A stretch of 64,000 nt of DNA from Kitagawia praeruptora (lineage: Eukaryota > Streptophyta > Magnoliopsida > Apiales > Apiaceae). The translations under genes were made by a program, and so were the position numbers. Location of the stretch: assembly GCA_037693485.1 (NCBI GenBank), contig CM075354.1:91385001-91449000 (forward strand), given 5' to 3'. Shown one piece after another: positions 19,858 through 30,632 of the stretch. The notes under the pieces are model-generated. The model saw nothing but the letters and a program-made list of their open reading frames with translations, was not told the origin of the DNA and ran no database searches. Each line of letters starts with the position of its first letter. The first letter of the stretch is position 1.

Positions 19858-22800
19858 TGTAAGAACCCTAATTTTTGGTAATATTTTATTTTATTTAATA
19901 TCTTGTGGCAATGTCAGTATGGAACCTTTCTGGTCATCCCTGTTGATTAATAGAATTGATTGTCTGAGAAACTGTGTTGTTGTATTCACTATGTAAGATA
20001 AAAGGGAAATTGTGAAGGCAAGAGTCTTATTGTTAGTAAGATGTATAAAACTTGGGATTTGAGAATGATTAGAGTGTTAAAAGATTTATTAAGGATTATG
20101 ACAAGGAATTATGGACATTAGAGGAATTTACACAATTAGTACTTAAGGAATTATAGGGGAAATCTCTACGCGACAAAATATTATTACGAGAGATTAATTA
20201 AGATACGATACGAATTAAAGATTAAATAATAAGCATTGGTGGAAGAATAATAATACAAGGAGTAGTATTGCATGCAAGCTCATGCAACCAAGTAGTTAGA
20301 AATCAAGCAAACTAGTTAGCCATTGGAAGATGAATAGTACCTAGTTACTTGCTTTTCAAAAAGGAGGAGACAAGAAGTACTAGTAGCCATACCTATGTTG
20401 TACCATGCTTATACATACACCAATACATATCACCCAATCACATAACTCAATTATTCATCCAACACAAAAAAATTAAACACAAAACACCCCCCCCCCCTTG
20501 AGAAGAAGCTCTCGGCCAAGCACAAAAGGTGAAGAAGAAAATTTCTTCTTCCCCCTTTCCCATCACTCATAAATCATAACATAATTCCTAGGTCATCTAC
20601 ATCATCTAGACAAGGTATGTTAGCAATTTCACTCCATTTCATCCACCCAATTTCAAGTTACAAATTGTTAAAGCTTGGGTGAATAGTAACCAAGTTTGTT
20701 TTTCCTTTAGATCTTGCATTATAAGTGTTGTAGGAGACCATCTAAGGTGTTGTTGAGTTGTGAAAAGCTTATCCAAGACCCGTAGGTGCTCAAGAAGGTA
20801 TAAAATCACAAACCCTCTTGGTTATGTAGTATTTATAATGTTTGGTAGTAGATCCATGTATTTATGAGCTAATCTTGGTTGTATATGCATTGGATAGCAT
20901 GGATCTTGAATTTTGATGTTGAGATTGTGACTTTTATGACTATGGATAATATATATATCTCCATGAGTGATATGAACCATGATTTAAGTGTATTGAGTGT
21001 TGATGGTGTTGTGGAAGTGTGAAAAATGGTTGATCTAAGTAGTTGTGCTTGCTGAGTTTTGTCCAGGAACATTGATCTGTATTGTAGCACGATTTTGAAC
21101 CCCCAAATGTTGTCCCCTGATGTCCTACCATATATTGTTGGAAAGCTAATTGCATGTAGTTTCTGGAAATGTAAGTTTCATGGCTAGGTGATGTGTAGAT
21201 TTTAAGTTATGGCCGGAGGAGTGAAATGTGTTTCTGGACTATGGACTGCACTAAGTGACCCCCTTGTGAGCCTTGTTTAAACCCCTAAAAATTTATGTGG
21301 GATCATGGAAAAATTAGAGAAGCTAGGAAATACAGTGGTGAAGGCTACCCAAAAAGAATTGGATTAAAATACGAATATTTGAATTTTATAAAAATGCTAG
21401 AGTAAATTTCGCGCAAGGGAAAAAAGTCGTTAGTGGAGCATAATTCTAGGAGTAATGGTTATGGTTCGAATGTGGTAACTAAATTAAGTCGAATAAGTGA
21501 CGAGCATAATCGAGTGATGACATGAACCTATAGTGGGGCTAGAGTGTCATAATACGAACTCATTAAGTTAATTTCGTACCCCCCTAAAACCCCGTAATTA
21601 AAGAGATATTGTTAAGGTACTAACGAGCGGTTATTGCTTATGTATAGATCGTTCCACTCCGCACGCTCGACCACCCCAATCAAACCAAGGCAAGTTTACT
21701 TTTCAAAACTTATACATATACAAGGACTTTCACTGTTGTGTTTGTAGTTTTCAATTATATCAAATGCTATGTTTATCGAAGTATTGATGCAATTGAGATT
21801 GTATAAGTACATATATGCTTGTACCCCTTGAACTTAGATTGAAATGTTTTCTTCGGACAACGACTCTAGCAATAGAGGTCGTAGCGGTCCGTATATATCT
21901 ATTGACCGGGGAGCGGTATATTATTATATCGTATCTAGATTGCGAAAACCCGAATGGTCATTCGGGAAGTATCGTATATTCAAGTAATTATTTTATATCT
22001 TCGTAAATACTCAAAATACCTATCTTGGATTAAGAGCTTATTTAATTAAATAATTATTAATATTAAATCTTAAAATATCATTTATTAATTATTGTTCACT
22101 ATTTTAAAGACAAAGCTAATCCAAGATACCTTTAGCACTTTCAAACTCGAACTTTTCGAACTCAAAACATTTTCGAAAACCCCCGGTCAGGTTCTGCTTC
22201 TTGTATGATTTCAAGAATCATCGGCCGACTGATGTCGGACCTCAATTACTCTGTTTTCAATCAAAATCAAGTTTTTAAAAGAAAAAGAAAAAGGGACTCT
22301 GGCAGGTGTGGGAACCGTTGACGAACGATTCCCGGGATGTGTAAGCGGCCGTGAGCCAGGCGGTCCATCAATTATTATTCCGGCCCAGGTGTTGCCGAAG
22401 GATGATTACGGATGTAGTTTTCATCGAGGGTGATTACGGATGTAGTTTTCACCCGGGGATAGTTACGGATGTAGTTTCTATCCTTCTACCGGTAGAGAAG
22501 ACCCGCGGATTATTGGACTCGGATGTGGCGACTGATCATCGTCAATCCCTGTCAGGTTTTATGTTTTCTTTAAGTCCCATTCCTCCACTTTGGAAAAATG
22601 CTTTGACACTGCATCTTAGGCCTATGTGCCAGTTGCCGATAGTGTCCTATTTTGATGAGAAAGATGTTGACTTTATGCAGTAGCTAGAACTGCAAGGTTA
22701 TTTTGAAAACAAGGGCACGTACTGGTGCACCTTTGCAATTTACCAATAATGACAAGTGATTTTATAACTGGATGATACAAGCGAGTTTAATGACTGCTAT

Positions 22801-23336
22801 ACATATGAAATGTTATATTGCTTACCTTATACATATATTCTTGCTGAGCTATAGTTGCTCACTCTTGCTTGTTTTCAAATTTTACAAACACAACAGCTAA
22901 GAGAAATGGCAAGAACCTGTCAGACTGTTCGAAAGCAGGTGACTAGACCCCAGGCTGCAGTTGAGATTCCACTGGTAGGCCCCATTAGCCGGATTGGTTG
23001 GCAACTTTTGTTAGTATGTTTTATTTATAAGTATGACCTGTGCAAGGCAGTGTACCGTAACAAACTTTCAAGCCGCCAACTTCGCTTCATATCGAAGTGT
23101 TGCTGGTAGCATAAATGCTATTTAATTCGGTCTGTAATAACTCTAAAACTTTTACTTTTGCTTATTCAAATGTATGACGTTTCTGAGACTCTAACCTGTG
23201 TGTGTGTGTGCGGTGTGAGTTTTATTGTGGGGTCGATGGCTGTTTTATTTATATTATGTGCAAGAACAAGTATGTTATTAATGGAAAATGGACCGTGAGC
23301 GCCTAGATCTCCGACCCCGGATCTGGGGGCGTCACA
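19858..23336 (+). repeat. Gypsy 3' LTR (3479 bp)
   Basis: Starts TGTAAGAACCC and ends GGGCGTCACA, then AATCA. Highly similar to the 5' LTR over its whole length. The shorter TA run (about 20949-20958) and lack of a small AT-rich segment near 22050 explain most of the 24-bp length difference. It carries the same triple 28-bp repeat. Confidence 0.95.
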
Positions 23337-23341
23337 AATCA

Positions 23342-24391
23342 TATATCAGACACTATGCGCACATAAACCACATTGTCAATACAGTCACAGATACCTAATT
23401 AACTATAAACTTTACACACCTATACAATTAAGTTATATGAGCATAGGGGATTCACTAAAAAATAATTAACAACTACCTCTATCGTTAAATAGGTCATTGC
23501 AGTTTCAATTGCTGCTTTACACAAAGGTGCTTCCTCGGCATAACTGTAGAAGAGCGTGATGCTTTTGCTAAAAAAAATTGGAATGGTGAAATTGGTTCGG
23601 ATACGTCAAGTCCAACTATTTTTGTATGAAGCCACTTACGCCTGAAGATCCATAGATCACATACTGATAACTCTAAATCTTGATCGGGTACTTCCTCGCC
23701 AACTCCTGCCTCGGAATTGGTGTAGCTGTAGTGGGGTGTCTGCAAAACAACACCGGAAGGGGGGTTTGGCCCCGAGGTGCCTCTGGCGTGAGAATGAGAG
23801 TTGGCTTTGGAAGATAATAATCAAGCAGAGTATCACAAGAGTAATAAATGTGTGTAGGTATGTAATAATGTCTAACCCCTAAACCCTACTTTCTAGGGGT
23901 ATTTATAGCCCTAGGGTTGGGGTTTAAGGGTGGGTTACCTTTACTCCTGGCCGTTGGATCCGGGGGACAAGGTGCTGAATTCCCGGGATATAGGACACGT
24001 GTCCCTATTTGTGGGGACCGTTGACTGGAGTGTGACAGTGTTGTTGAGTACATGATTTGACACATGCTGTCGCTTGGACTTTAATGCTGGTCAGCGCCAC
24101 GTGTGGGGATGTCGACCGAGCTGGACTACCACGCGTGTCAGGTGTTATCACTATGGGGTCCACTGATCCGGGGTGGTGACTCCGGGCCCAGGGCCCACTA
24201 GCTTGGGTTGGGTTGCTCTTATCCTCATAAATTGGATTGTTTGTTATTTTTGGACTTGAGGTTGGGCTTAATTGGACCTGAGATATTTCTAGCCTATCAC
24301 ATACGGTATCTACTTCTGCCAATTTCACCTGTGAAAGAGTCATTCGTTCACACTGTCCAGACAACCATTTAAGGATAAAGCAGAATCCCAA
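23342..24391 (-). pseudogene. Unrecognised coding fragment split by a solo LTR
   Basis: On the minus strand two open stretches meet across the solo LTR. One (about 24391 down to 24305) ends in VKLAEVDTVCD; the other (about 23664 down to 23494) begins DLWIFRRKWLHTKI and runs to CVKQQLKLQ. They share one frame at the target duplication, so an ORF of roughly 85 codons was interrupted. I do not recognise the protein. Weak splice-like signals (TTATTTTAG near 24420 on the minus strand) suggest it may be an exon of a larger lost gene. Sequence from 23342 to 23490 shows nothing else. Confidence 0.35.
23665..24299 (-). repeat. Solo LTR, 635 bp
   Basis: Begins TGATA and ends TATCA, with exact 5-bp flanking repeats CATAC at 23660-23664 and 24300-24304. 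Minus orientation is inferred from CTATAAATACCCC on the minus strand (about 23897-23909), a TATA-like site in a GC-rich context unlike the flanks. No internal domain is present, so it is a recombination remnant of an LTR retrotransposon; the family is not identified. Confidence 0.75.
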
Positions 24392-26073
24392 TACCTCATC
24401 AAATGAGTATCAGGATCTAAAATAAGGTGTTGTCATGTTCCCAGTTTTGCAAAGCCTAAGTATTAAACATTTATTCTGATTTAAACATTTCACCTGAAGA
24501 AGCTAGAAAAGATGGCGACACCAAAATCAAGTCAGATTTAGTGACAATCATAAACATTAAAGATACGGAAAGATGAATAGTATGATGAAGCTTTTGTGTG
24601 TAAATGAAAGGAACGAGAGAAAGACACATCAATACCAATTGAAGGATGCAATTGAAGATTTTTGGGTTTGACAAGAATCTCTACTTAATTTGCCTACTGG
24701 ATTTGTGCAGTGTTTCGATGATGTCGTTAATTGTCTCCCCACTGCAAAGATATGGGACACATGGCCGTTGATACGTTAAATTAAATTGTTTTTCACAAAG
24801 TCTATAACTGTAATCGAAAAATCCCAACAAGGTAATTCCGTATAATAAACAATGTTAATTAACAGTTAACACTAATCTAGCCAAACATTATTGATTCTTC
24901 ATGCTTAAACATTGTACATACATATATAATACACTCATACACACTAACCAACAACAACACTGGATTCCTCATAAACATAAACGATAGATAAATAGACTTT
25001 ACATGTGTCTGTCAGCAACAAGAGTATTACATTGAACATAAGCAGTCATGACCAATCGTGTGTTATAATAGTTTAAAACAAAGATTTAAGATTTAGAGTT
25101 TGATTTATCTCAAAAAAAAAAAGATTTAGAGTTTGATAAAGAAACAAAGAAAAGACTACTAGCCCAAGACTATTAAAACAAATCGTGTGTTATAATAGTG
25201 CCCTCTTCTTGCAGTAATATTGGAACTAGTAATGCAAATCAACTGAAAACTATTTTAAGATAACAAATATTTGATTAACTTTCTTATGACTTAAGAGGAT
25301 GATATCTATGTATCAATCTAGAGAGAAAGAAAAAAAAAAAAAAAAACTTTTAGGCAACAATGCTTTGTTTTTTGTTTTTTTTTTTGAACAAGTAAGCTTA
25401 TATGTCTTACAATAAGTAAATCATGTCCTCATAAATCTTGGGATAAGTGAGAATTGAACCCAGACAACAATAGATAAACTCTTATCATGTCTTTCTAGTT
25501 GTGGAAAATGGTAAACAATGCTTATAAACTTTGTCCCCAGTAACAAGTAAAATCCTGCCAGCATGAATATTACAGAAGCTGAAGGAACAGGCATTTCTAT
25601 GCTGCACACATTAGTTGCAGGCATGCCAGCATAAATATTACAGAACCAGAAGGACCAGACTGATTTCTATGCTGCACACATCAGTTGCAGGCATGACCAG
25701 AGAAAGTAGAAAAGGCAGCACAAAATAAAAAAAAGTTCTACAATCATAGATCAGGTACAAAATACATTATTAAGAAATCTGAGGATATATTTGGTGTCGT
25801 ACCAACACGATTCAACTGTATGGGTGTCATTAGAACAACAGAAAAATGAACTCAGCTTTCCAAAAGCACAAGGTGTATTCTGGCGTAATGAAAGCCATCT
25901 AAAAATTAAAAGCAGCACACTGAATCTTGTACAACTCCGTGTTATTCTTCTTGCCAGCTTCCATAGCGCATCTGCACAAACAAAAGGTACACAAAAACAG
26001 ATGTATCATATACTTGAATACTTCACTCCACAAAGGCCGGACTATGAACAGAAAAGGATATTGCATCAGGAAC
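24392..26073. other. AT-rich intergenic region 3' of the GRF gene
   Basis: No coding region is supported. It holds a 19-bp exact direct repeat (25054-25072 and 25181-25199), a poly-A run near 25330-25346 with a facing poly-T run near 25371-25385, and a 68/70-bp imperfect tandem duplication (25557-25694). The part nearest the gene should include the GRF 3' untranslated region; I cannot fix its end. Confidence 0.5.
25557..25694. repeat. Imperfect 68/70-bp tandem duplication
   Basis: Units 25557-25624 and 25625-25694 both start GCCAGCAT and end CAGTTGCAGGCAT or TAGTTGCAGGCAT, sharing TTTCTATGCTGCACACAT. It lies about 400 bp beyond the GRF stop codon. Confidence 0.85.
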
Positions 26074-28174
26074 TCACCATCTGGGAAGCAAACACTCAGT
26101 TACATATTCAGAGGAAGCCACTGGAATGTTGATTGATAGTTGAGTGGTAGAGAACGTGTTTCTGTTACATCCATCATCATCCTCATGATCAAAGAATGGA
26201 CGTATAGAATTTTGTTCATCTTTCAGGGGTTCAAGTGACCCTTCATTATTGTCAAGGAAGCAATATTGCTGTCGCTTTTTCGACATCGCTGCATCGAGCT
26301 CGTTAGCTTGGGGTAAGTCCAACTGTCTAGAGTTACCTTGCAAATAAGAACTGTTTATAGGTAGGGGGCCTGACTGAACTTGGAACGGCATCAATCCCCA
26401 AGTGTTCACAATATTACTCTCCATTCCTAGACCTTTTGCACTCTCAGAAGGTTCCGTTAAGAAATTGTACTCATCTGCATTTGTTTCACGGGTCATTCCC
26501 TGAAAATACCTGCACAATCAAGTTGAGACAAAACTGAAGTCAAACAATGCTGTTTCTTGAGTGTTCAGTTTGCTAACGGTAAATGACTCAACCTTACAGT
26601 ACACTTAAAACGAAACAGATAAACAGTAATTAAGAAAAAACTGATGAACAATGTCTAATCATACAGTTCAAAATTGCAAGATTACCGAGGAAGAAAAGAA
26701 ACAATCAATTACATGTTATTGCATCAAAAAGCGTACATTGATCCTCTGCTCATAAGGAAGTGCGAATCAAATCAGAAACAAAGTAATTGACGAGATTTCG
26801 TACAGTCATACAATAAAAACATAATGTCCTTTACAATATATGTGTTAAGGGACTGCAAAAGATTGAACCAGTAACTCATGTACTCCTCAACCTATGTGGA
26901 AAAATGTATGACAAGATATAATCTCACAGAAGAAAGAATAAAGGTACCTGAACTCTTTATTATTTAAACTGTAAGGAGAAGGCTGCATCTGAAACTTTGA
27001 TGTACCATAAGAAAGACCCTCCGAGTACAAAGGAAAATTCTGAAAGCTTCCACTGTCTCTACTCTGGAAGGCTCCCCCACCAGTGCTGCTACCGGCTAAT
27101 GTTTGTGATGTTGCAGTGGACAGTGACTGACAAGTAGATTGAGATTCCACAGGCTTTCTTGAACGGTTGCGACCACGGTGCATGTGTCGCTCACAGTATT
27201 TGGAGTCTGGATAGGCATCTTTAGAGCACCTCCATTTTTTTCTATCCGTCCTCCGACATCTACCTGGCTCAGGGTCAAATTTTTTCCCATAATAGGAGGA
27301 ACAATATCCCACTGCATGGAGAAGTGGAAAACAATATTATTGACATTATTGAAGATCTCTAGCTATTAAACATCTTTAAAACCATAACAGATAGAATCAT
27401 ATTGAATGGACAAATTAAGAAATGTCACGAAAAGCCCTCCGAGCCTATCAAATATAACTGTTGCCGATTTTTCATTTTTTGATGCTCATCCTAAAATTGA
27501 CTCTATATGTTTGAGATCAAACACTAATCCATAATTCTTTCAAAGATATCCCAACACCAAAGCTACACAATACACATAACGTAACAAAGCATCCTTATCT
27601 TGTGCAAGTTTAAAGAACCAGATTCAGATTCTACTAGCCCATTATAAATAACTAAATAGAATACTAACTAGAATGTAAAGCTAAAACAAGCTCTCAAAGG
27701 AGAGGGCGGTATTGATTACATCATACCATAAACAATCACATTTCATACATCTATCAAAACCCAAGTAAACATCATACAAAGTGAGCAGAATTAATTATCA
27801 ATTAAAACTTGATTATTATATGTACAATTAATCAATGATGCAAACTGTTGAACAAGAATCTTATACACATATAAGAAAAAACAAGACAACTTTAAAACAA
27901 AAATGGCCGGCATATGACAGAAATAAAGAGCTGATATATGAATATACATCCAATTCCCATTCTTACAGGCAGAATGGTGAAGAAACCTGGTAGGCAAAGC
28001 CTCTAAGCTCCTCCTGATTGGCACAACAAGTTCAGAAGGCACTGGTACACCTGCAATCAAATACTTATATATGAGGGCCTGATGCTCCAGCTCTTGCCAC
28101 TGCACTGGGGTGAATAATGGCCTCAACCCATCTACTGCCACTGTCACTGCTGCTGCTGATGAGGATCCACTCAT
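26074..28174 (-). CDS. Growth-regulating factor (GRF) transcription factor
   Basis: Plant GRFs bind DNA, pair with GIF coactivators and promote cell proliferation in growing organs. Three coding exons are deduced: 28174-27967, 27311-26948 and 26509-26074 (208, 364 and 436 bp; 1008 in total, 335 residues plus stop). Donor/acceptor pairs are GTAAGA with TGCAG and GTACCT with TGCAG; the frames join correctly. QLQ domain (GIF binding) about residues 19-54: FTPVQWQELEHQALIYKYL. WRC domain about 82-125: DPEPGRCRRTDRKKWRC, with zinc ligands C88, C98, C109 and H112; Arg93 stands where Gly is usual. The C-terminal motif FSTTQLSINIP resembles GRF1-4-type proteins, so I give no number. The last exon may splice at GTGAGT after 26079; the new junction would also make TGA, so the protein end barely changes. 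It is the only intact host gene seen. Confidence 0.93.
27145..27166 (-). promoter_or_regulatory. miR396 target site in GRF exon 2
   Basis: On the minus strand the site reads CCGTTCAAGAAAGC then CTGTGGAA, coding for RSRKPVE just after the WRC core. This is the canonical miR396 site of plant GRF genes, with the one-base bulge usual in this family. It implies post-transcriptional repression by miR396. Confidence 0.93.
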
Positions 28175-28396
28175 TTCACTTCACAAAGCTTGATATATAT
28201 AACTGCTACTAGATAGTATTTATTTATGTAGGTTACAGTTTTGTATGCATAAAAAATAGATGTGAATATCTAGAATGGGGAATAGGGGGGAGATGGGTTT
28301 GTTTTGAGGGAACAGATCTAGGGTCTGGTGAATTCTTGACAATGGGGAGCAAGGTGGGATGGGGATAACAAGAAATGGAACCAAATGGGGAGCTTG

Positions 28397-28405
28397 CCTT
28401 TTATA
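28397..28405 (-). promoter_or_regulatory. Probable GRF TATA box
   Basis: TATAAAAGG on the minus strand, 223 bp before the start codon. A transcript start about 30 bp downstream would give a leader of roughly 190 bp (28175 to about 28370), which has no coding potential. Confidence 0.55.
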
Positions 28406-29645
28406 ACTACACATACTTACCGTGTGTAACTAGAGTGGAAGTTCTGTTAGTTTTGTTTTAGCAGAGGTTTAAACAAGGGTTTTAAAAAGTAAACTTTGTA
28501 CTCGACTCTTATTGTAATTTCATGCTCAGAATCATGGGCACCAGGTCGACCTCATTATCATTATCACAATTTTTAATATAAATATGGAAGAGCAAATTTG
28601 TAAATTTAGGATGAGGTATTCATATATAGAAAACTGTCATTAAATTTGTATGGCAAAAAGTTGTACCATTATCTCATGGAAGTTATTTTGAGGTCAATCT
28701 CGAACCTATTTTTTCTTTCGTATTTCTGTGTCGTGTATTAAATCGTGTAGTATACTTTTAAGTTGTCTTTTTTTTTTTCTGATAATTAAATGTAACCGGT
28801 GAGAGTAAAACTCATGATCCTTTCATCAACGCATTGACCCCTCGCTCTCTCTATTTTTAAGTTGTCGTGTAATAAATAGTGTAGCATACTTTCGAGTATA
28901 AAAACACTACTTCAAAAAATATGTATCAATGTGAATATAATCAAAATTTAATCTTATTCTTATATAGTGCCAAGAGGAAAAATCGAAGATGCTAATTGTT
29001 AGTTAAGTACTAGTGATGTTAGCAAAGAGAGATTTGATGATGGGTGCTTGAAGAAAAAGCAAAGGATTTGAAGGGAGTGTAGGTGGGGTTTAATATGGGT
29101 ACAAGAATAGCTGGCTTTGTCTTTCTTATCTAGGACAGGTTGTTATGGTCCATCACACTCTTTTTTTACAGCTATTTTCATTTTCGTTGACCCTACTCGT
29201 GTCAACTTATACGTGCCCACAATTTGTCTTGGGAGTTGGGTATAGTCCTACCTAGAACTCTAGAAGATACGGAGTAACAATTTTATTTCATTTTCTTAAT
29301 TATAACTTTAAACATATTATTTCCACAAAAAAATTACTTTACTTAAAGAAATTATTGCTTATAGAGGTTCTAATGTATGTACCTCTAAAACCTAAATACT
29401 TTCATAGAAAAAAAATGTAAAATGAGTAAATGATTCATGAAAATCGTATATCAATGATACTTGAGAAAATATGTATTGCAAAAACTTTATGCTAATATAT
29501 CTTTGAGAAAAAGGAATATATTTTAGATAATTTTCTAAGATTTTAGTACAAAATAGTTAAAATTTTAAATGAACTCTGATTTTACAAAAATATACATCCC
29601 ATGTTTGCATATAAAACACTTTGTATCTCAACTAACTTATCTAAA
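28406..29645. other. AT-rich region upstream of the GRF gene
   Basis: No ORF of coding character. It should include the GRF promoter. T-rich runs (around 28770) and AT-rich low-complexity DNA predominate; no repeat boundaries are seen up to the MITE. Confidence 0.5.
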
Positions 29646-30390
29646 GAGCTTATTGCACTTTGTAATCCTTAATTATCTGTCATTGGCATGTAGGTACCAT
29701 TATTTTCTTTGCTAGCACTTCACATTCGATACTTCATTTTCTCTTTGTATTTATTTTACATGAAATATATAATTTATTTTACATAAAAATACTATAATTT
29801 ACTTTTATATTAATAAATATAACCCTTATATTATTATAAATATTATAATAATATTATGCAATTTAAGATAATCTTATTTAAAAATTTTACGGATTTCTCT
29901 TCATCACAATATTTCTTAGACGGTTAAAATTATAAAATTATAAATTTTATAATTTATAATATTATAATTTGAACCGTCCAAGAGAGATTGTAATGAAGAG
30001 AAATTCGAAAAATTTTAAATAAAATAATCTTAAATTGCATAATATTATTTTTAAGAAAAAAAAAATTTCAATTGCATCATCGCATTATTCAATTAAATCA
30101 AATAGTGCATAAATATTTTTAAATAAAAAGGATTATATTTATTAATATAAAATTAAATTATGATATTTTTATGTAAAATAAATTATATATTTTATGTAAA
30201 ATAAATACATTTATTAATAAAAAAACTAAAATACTCCTTACAATTTAAGGGCATTTTGGTGAAATCACGTTCAGGGGTTGCAAACTGAAAGAGAAACTGA
30301 AGTATTGAAGGTAAAGTGCCAGTGAAAAAAATAATGGTACTTATCTGCCTTTGGCAAATATTTAAGGGTAACAAAGTGAAATAAGTTCTC
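29646..30390. mobile_element. Foldback MITE, 745 bp
   Basis: A long imperfect inverted repeat covers nearly the whole element. The left outer end GAGCTTATTGCACTTTG pairs with the right end read in reverse (GAGAACTTATTTCACTTTG), and inner arms such as TATTTATTAATATAAA also pair, with a centre near 29945. The 7-bp repeat ATCTAAA stands on both sides (29639-29645 and 30391-30397). There is no coding capacity. The terminal sequence and duplication length suggest a Mutator-like origin, but the superfamily is uncertain. Confidence 0.78.
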
Positions 30391-30632
30391 ATCTAAAATA
30401 TATCTCCGGTTCCCTAATCTCTATATCTTTAAATACAATTTAAGTGAAGCATCGTTTCAGAGAAAATGACCAAAATAAAACAAAAACACCACCCAGCTGT
30501 CCAAAATAACGTTTCGCGTGAATAGTGCCCGAAATAACAACGAGCATACGCATTGGCGGTCTGCGTAGCCATGATACGCATTTTGAGATTGCGCATATGG
30601 GGTTGCGCATCTCCCAGATGCGCAATGACGTC

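Larger units (their letters stand above)
9949..23336 (+). mobile_element. Complete chromovirus Gypsy element (Tekay/Del type)
   Basis: A 13.4-kb Ty3/Gypsy element with two near-identical long LTRs, flanked by the 5-bp target duplication AATCA (9944-9948 and 23337-23341). Internal order: primer-binding site, an extra ORF, gag-pol in one frame, polypurine tract. The C-terminal chromodomain and domain order place it with plant chromoviruses; long LTRs fit Tekay/Del. The open gag-pol and similar LTRs suggest a young insertion. Confidence 0.95.

Noticed and set aside
23342..23660. Continuation of the UGT gene after the Gypsy insertion
   Set aside because: Neither frame nor motif (such as the PSPG box) continues; the UGT was truncated before.
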